Virus record (IMG/VR): IMGVR_UViG_3300017824_000066 | Location: 1 to 21,718 of that record | Length of the DNA stretch: 21,718 nucleotides | DNA from: a virus | Strand: one strand, 5' to 3' | Part shown: in pieces, positions 21,619 to 21,718 of the stretch | How positions within the stretch are numbered: the first letter of the stretch is position 1 | Layout of the letters: every line of letters begins with the position of its first letter | The notes under the pieces: model-generated | Databases searched by the model: none | The model's input: the letters and a program-made list of their open reading frames with translations, nothing else | What the model was told of the DNA's origin: nothing | Made by a program: the position numbers and the translations under genes

Positions 21619-21718
21619 ATGACAACAGAAAGAATTAAAGAAATACAAAACAAGACTGCTTACCCCGAAAGTGCAAGTGTACAACAAGCCTTATTACAAG
21701 TTTGGAATGAAGTAGCGC
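21619..21718 (+). CDS. Partial unknown protein, N-terminal 33 residues
   Basis: An ATG at 21619 opens a frame to the window end. The visible part MTTERIKEIQNKTAYPESAS then VQQALLQVWNEVA is a helical N-terminus. I recall similar N-termini (ending SVQQALLQVWNE) in uncharacterised phage proteins of Bacteroidetes, but no function. The leader CACCAAAGAGAA is A-rich and shares the phrase CAAAGAGAAA with the P2 leader (13023-13033). ACCTTTA at 21599-21605 may be a -7 element, but no -33 box is clear. Confidence 0.45.
   Translation, partial: MTTERIKEIQNKTAYPESASVQQALLQVWNEVA

Noticed and set aside
1-21718. tRNA genes, CRISPR arrays, insertion sequences, integrase/attachment sites
   Set aside because: No cloverleaf with conserved T-loop, no regular repeat-spacer array, no transposase and no integrase were seen in the sequence.

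Overview
This window is most likely part of the genome of a tailed phage (siphovirus type) infecting a Bacteroidetes host, probably a flavobacterium; a prophage cannot be excluded. The phage identity rests on a complete TerS/TerL pair, a TP901-type tape measure protein, an XkdF-type prohead protease with scaffold tail, and the start of a capsid-type protein. No sheath or contractile-tail gene is visible. The host assignment rests on low GC, A/T-rich translation leaders without Shine-Dalgarno sequences, and at least four promoter-like sites of the Bacteroidetes form TTTG-N19/20-TANNTT(T)G.

Layout. Positions 1-12373 are one minus-strand late (virion) arm, read from right to left: a small Cys protein, TerS, TerL, a probable tail assembly chaperone, a tail terminator-like protein, an HK97-gp10-like protein, the tape measure, a small tail protein, a 921-aa tail tip/baseplate protein, a small head-cluster protein, protease/scaffold, and the first 139 codons of a putative major capsid protein. 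Tail genes therefore sit between the terminase and the capsid genes, and no portal or major tail tube gene is present in the window. Positions 12374-13076 are a divergent regulatory region with an AT-rich dyad cluster, a C-rich tract, a short membrane-peptide ORF and two near-identical promoters. Positions 13077-18370 are a plus-strand early region of small tightly packed genes (many ATGA overlaps), mostly unknown, with a cytosine-5 DNA methyltransferase, an Api92-like protein, and a 202-aa protein that may have a DNA-glycosylase-like fold. Positions 13531-13664 look like a multi-hairpin RNA.

Positions 18371-21718 hold a DNA metabolism module: a sigma-70-like factor, a DnaA-domain-IV-like protein heavily overlapping it, an ssDNA-annealing protein, a RecE-like PD-(D/E)XK exonuclease, a second DnaA-domain-IV-like protein and a small protein with an SSB-like C-terminal tip. 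A strong terminator and a run of further hairpins follow, then the start of another gene. The annealing protein, exonuclease and SSB-like protein form a plausible Red/RecET-type recombination-replication system. The DnaA-like proteins may choose or block an origin, and the sigma-like factor may switch transcription.

The most unusual observations are: a 16-nt motif plus related hairpin shared by the divergent region and the sigma-gene leader; the 155-nt out-of-frame overlap of the sigma-like and DnaA-like genes; two orphan DnaA-domain-IV-like proteins in one module; the inverted head/tail order; a duplicated promoter-leader cassette; and two unexplained structured noncoding stretches.
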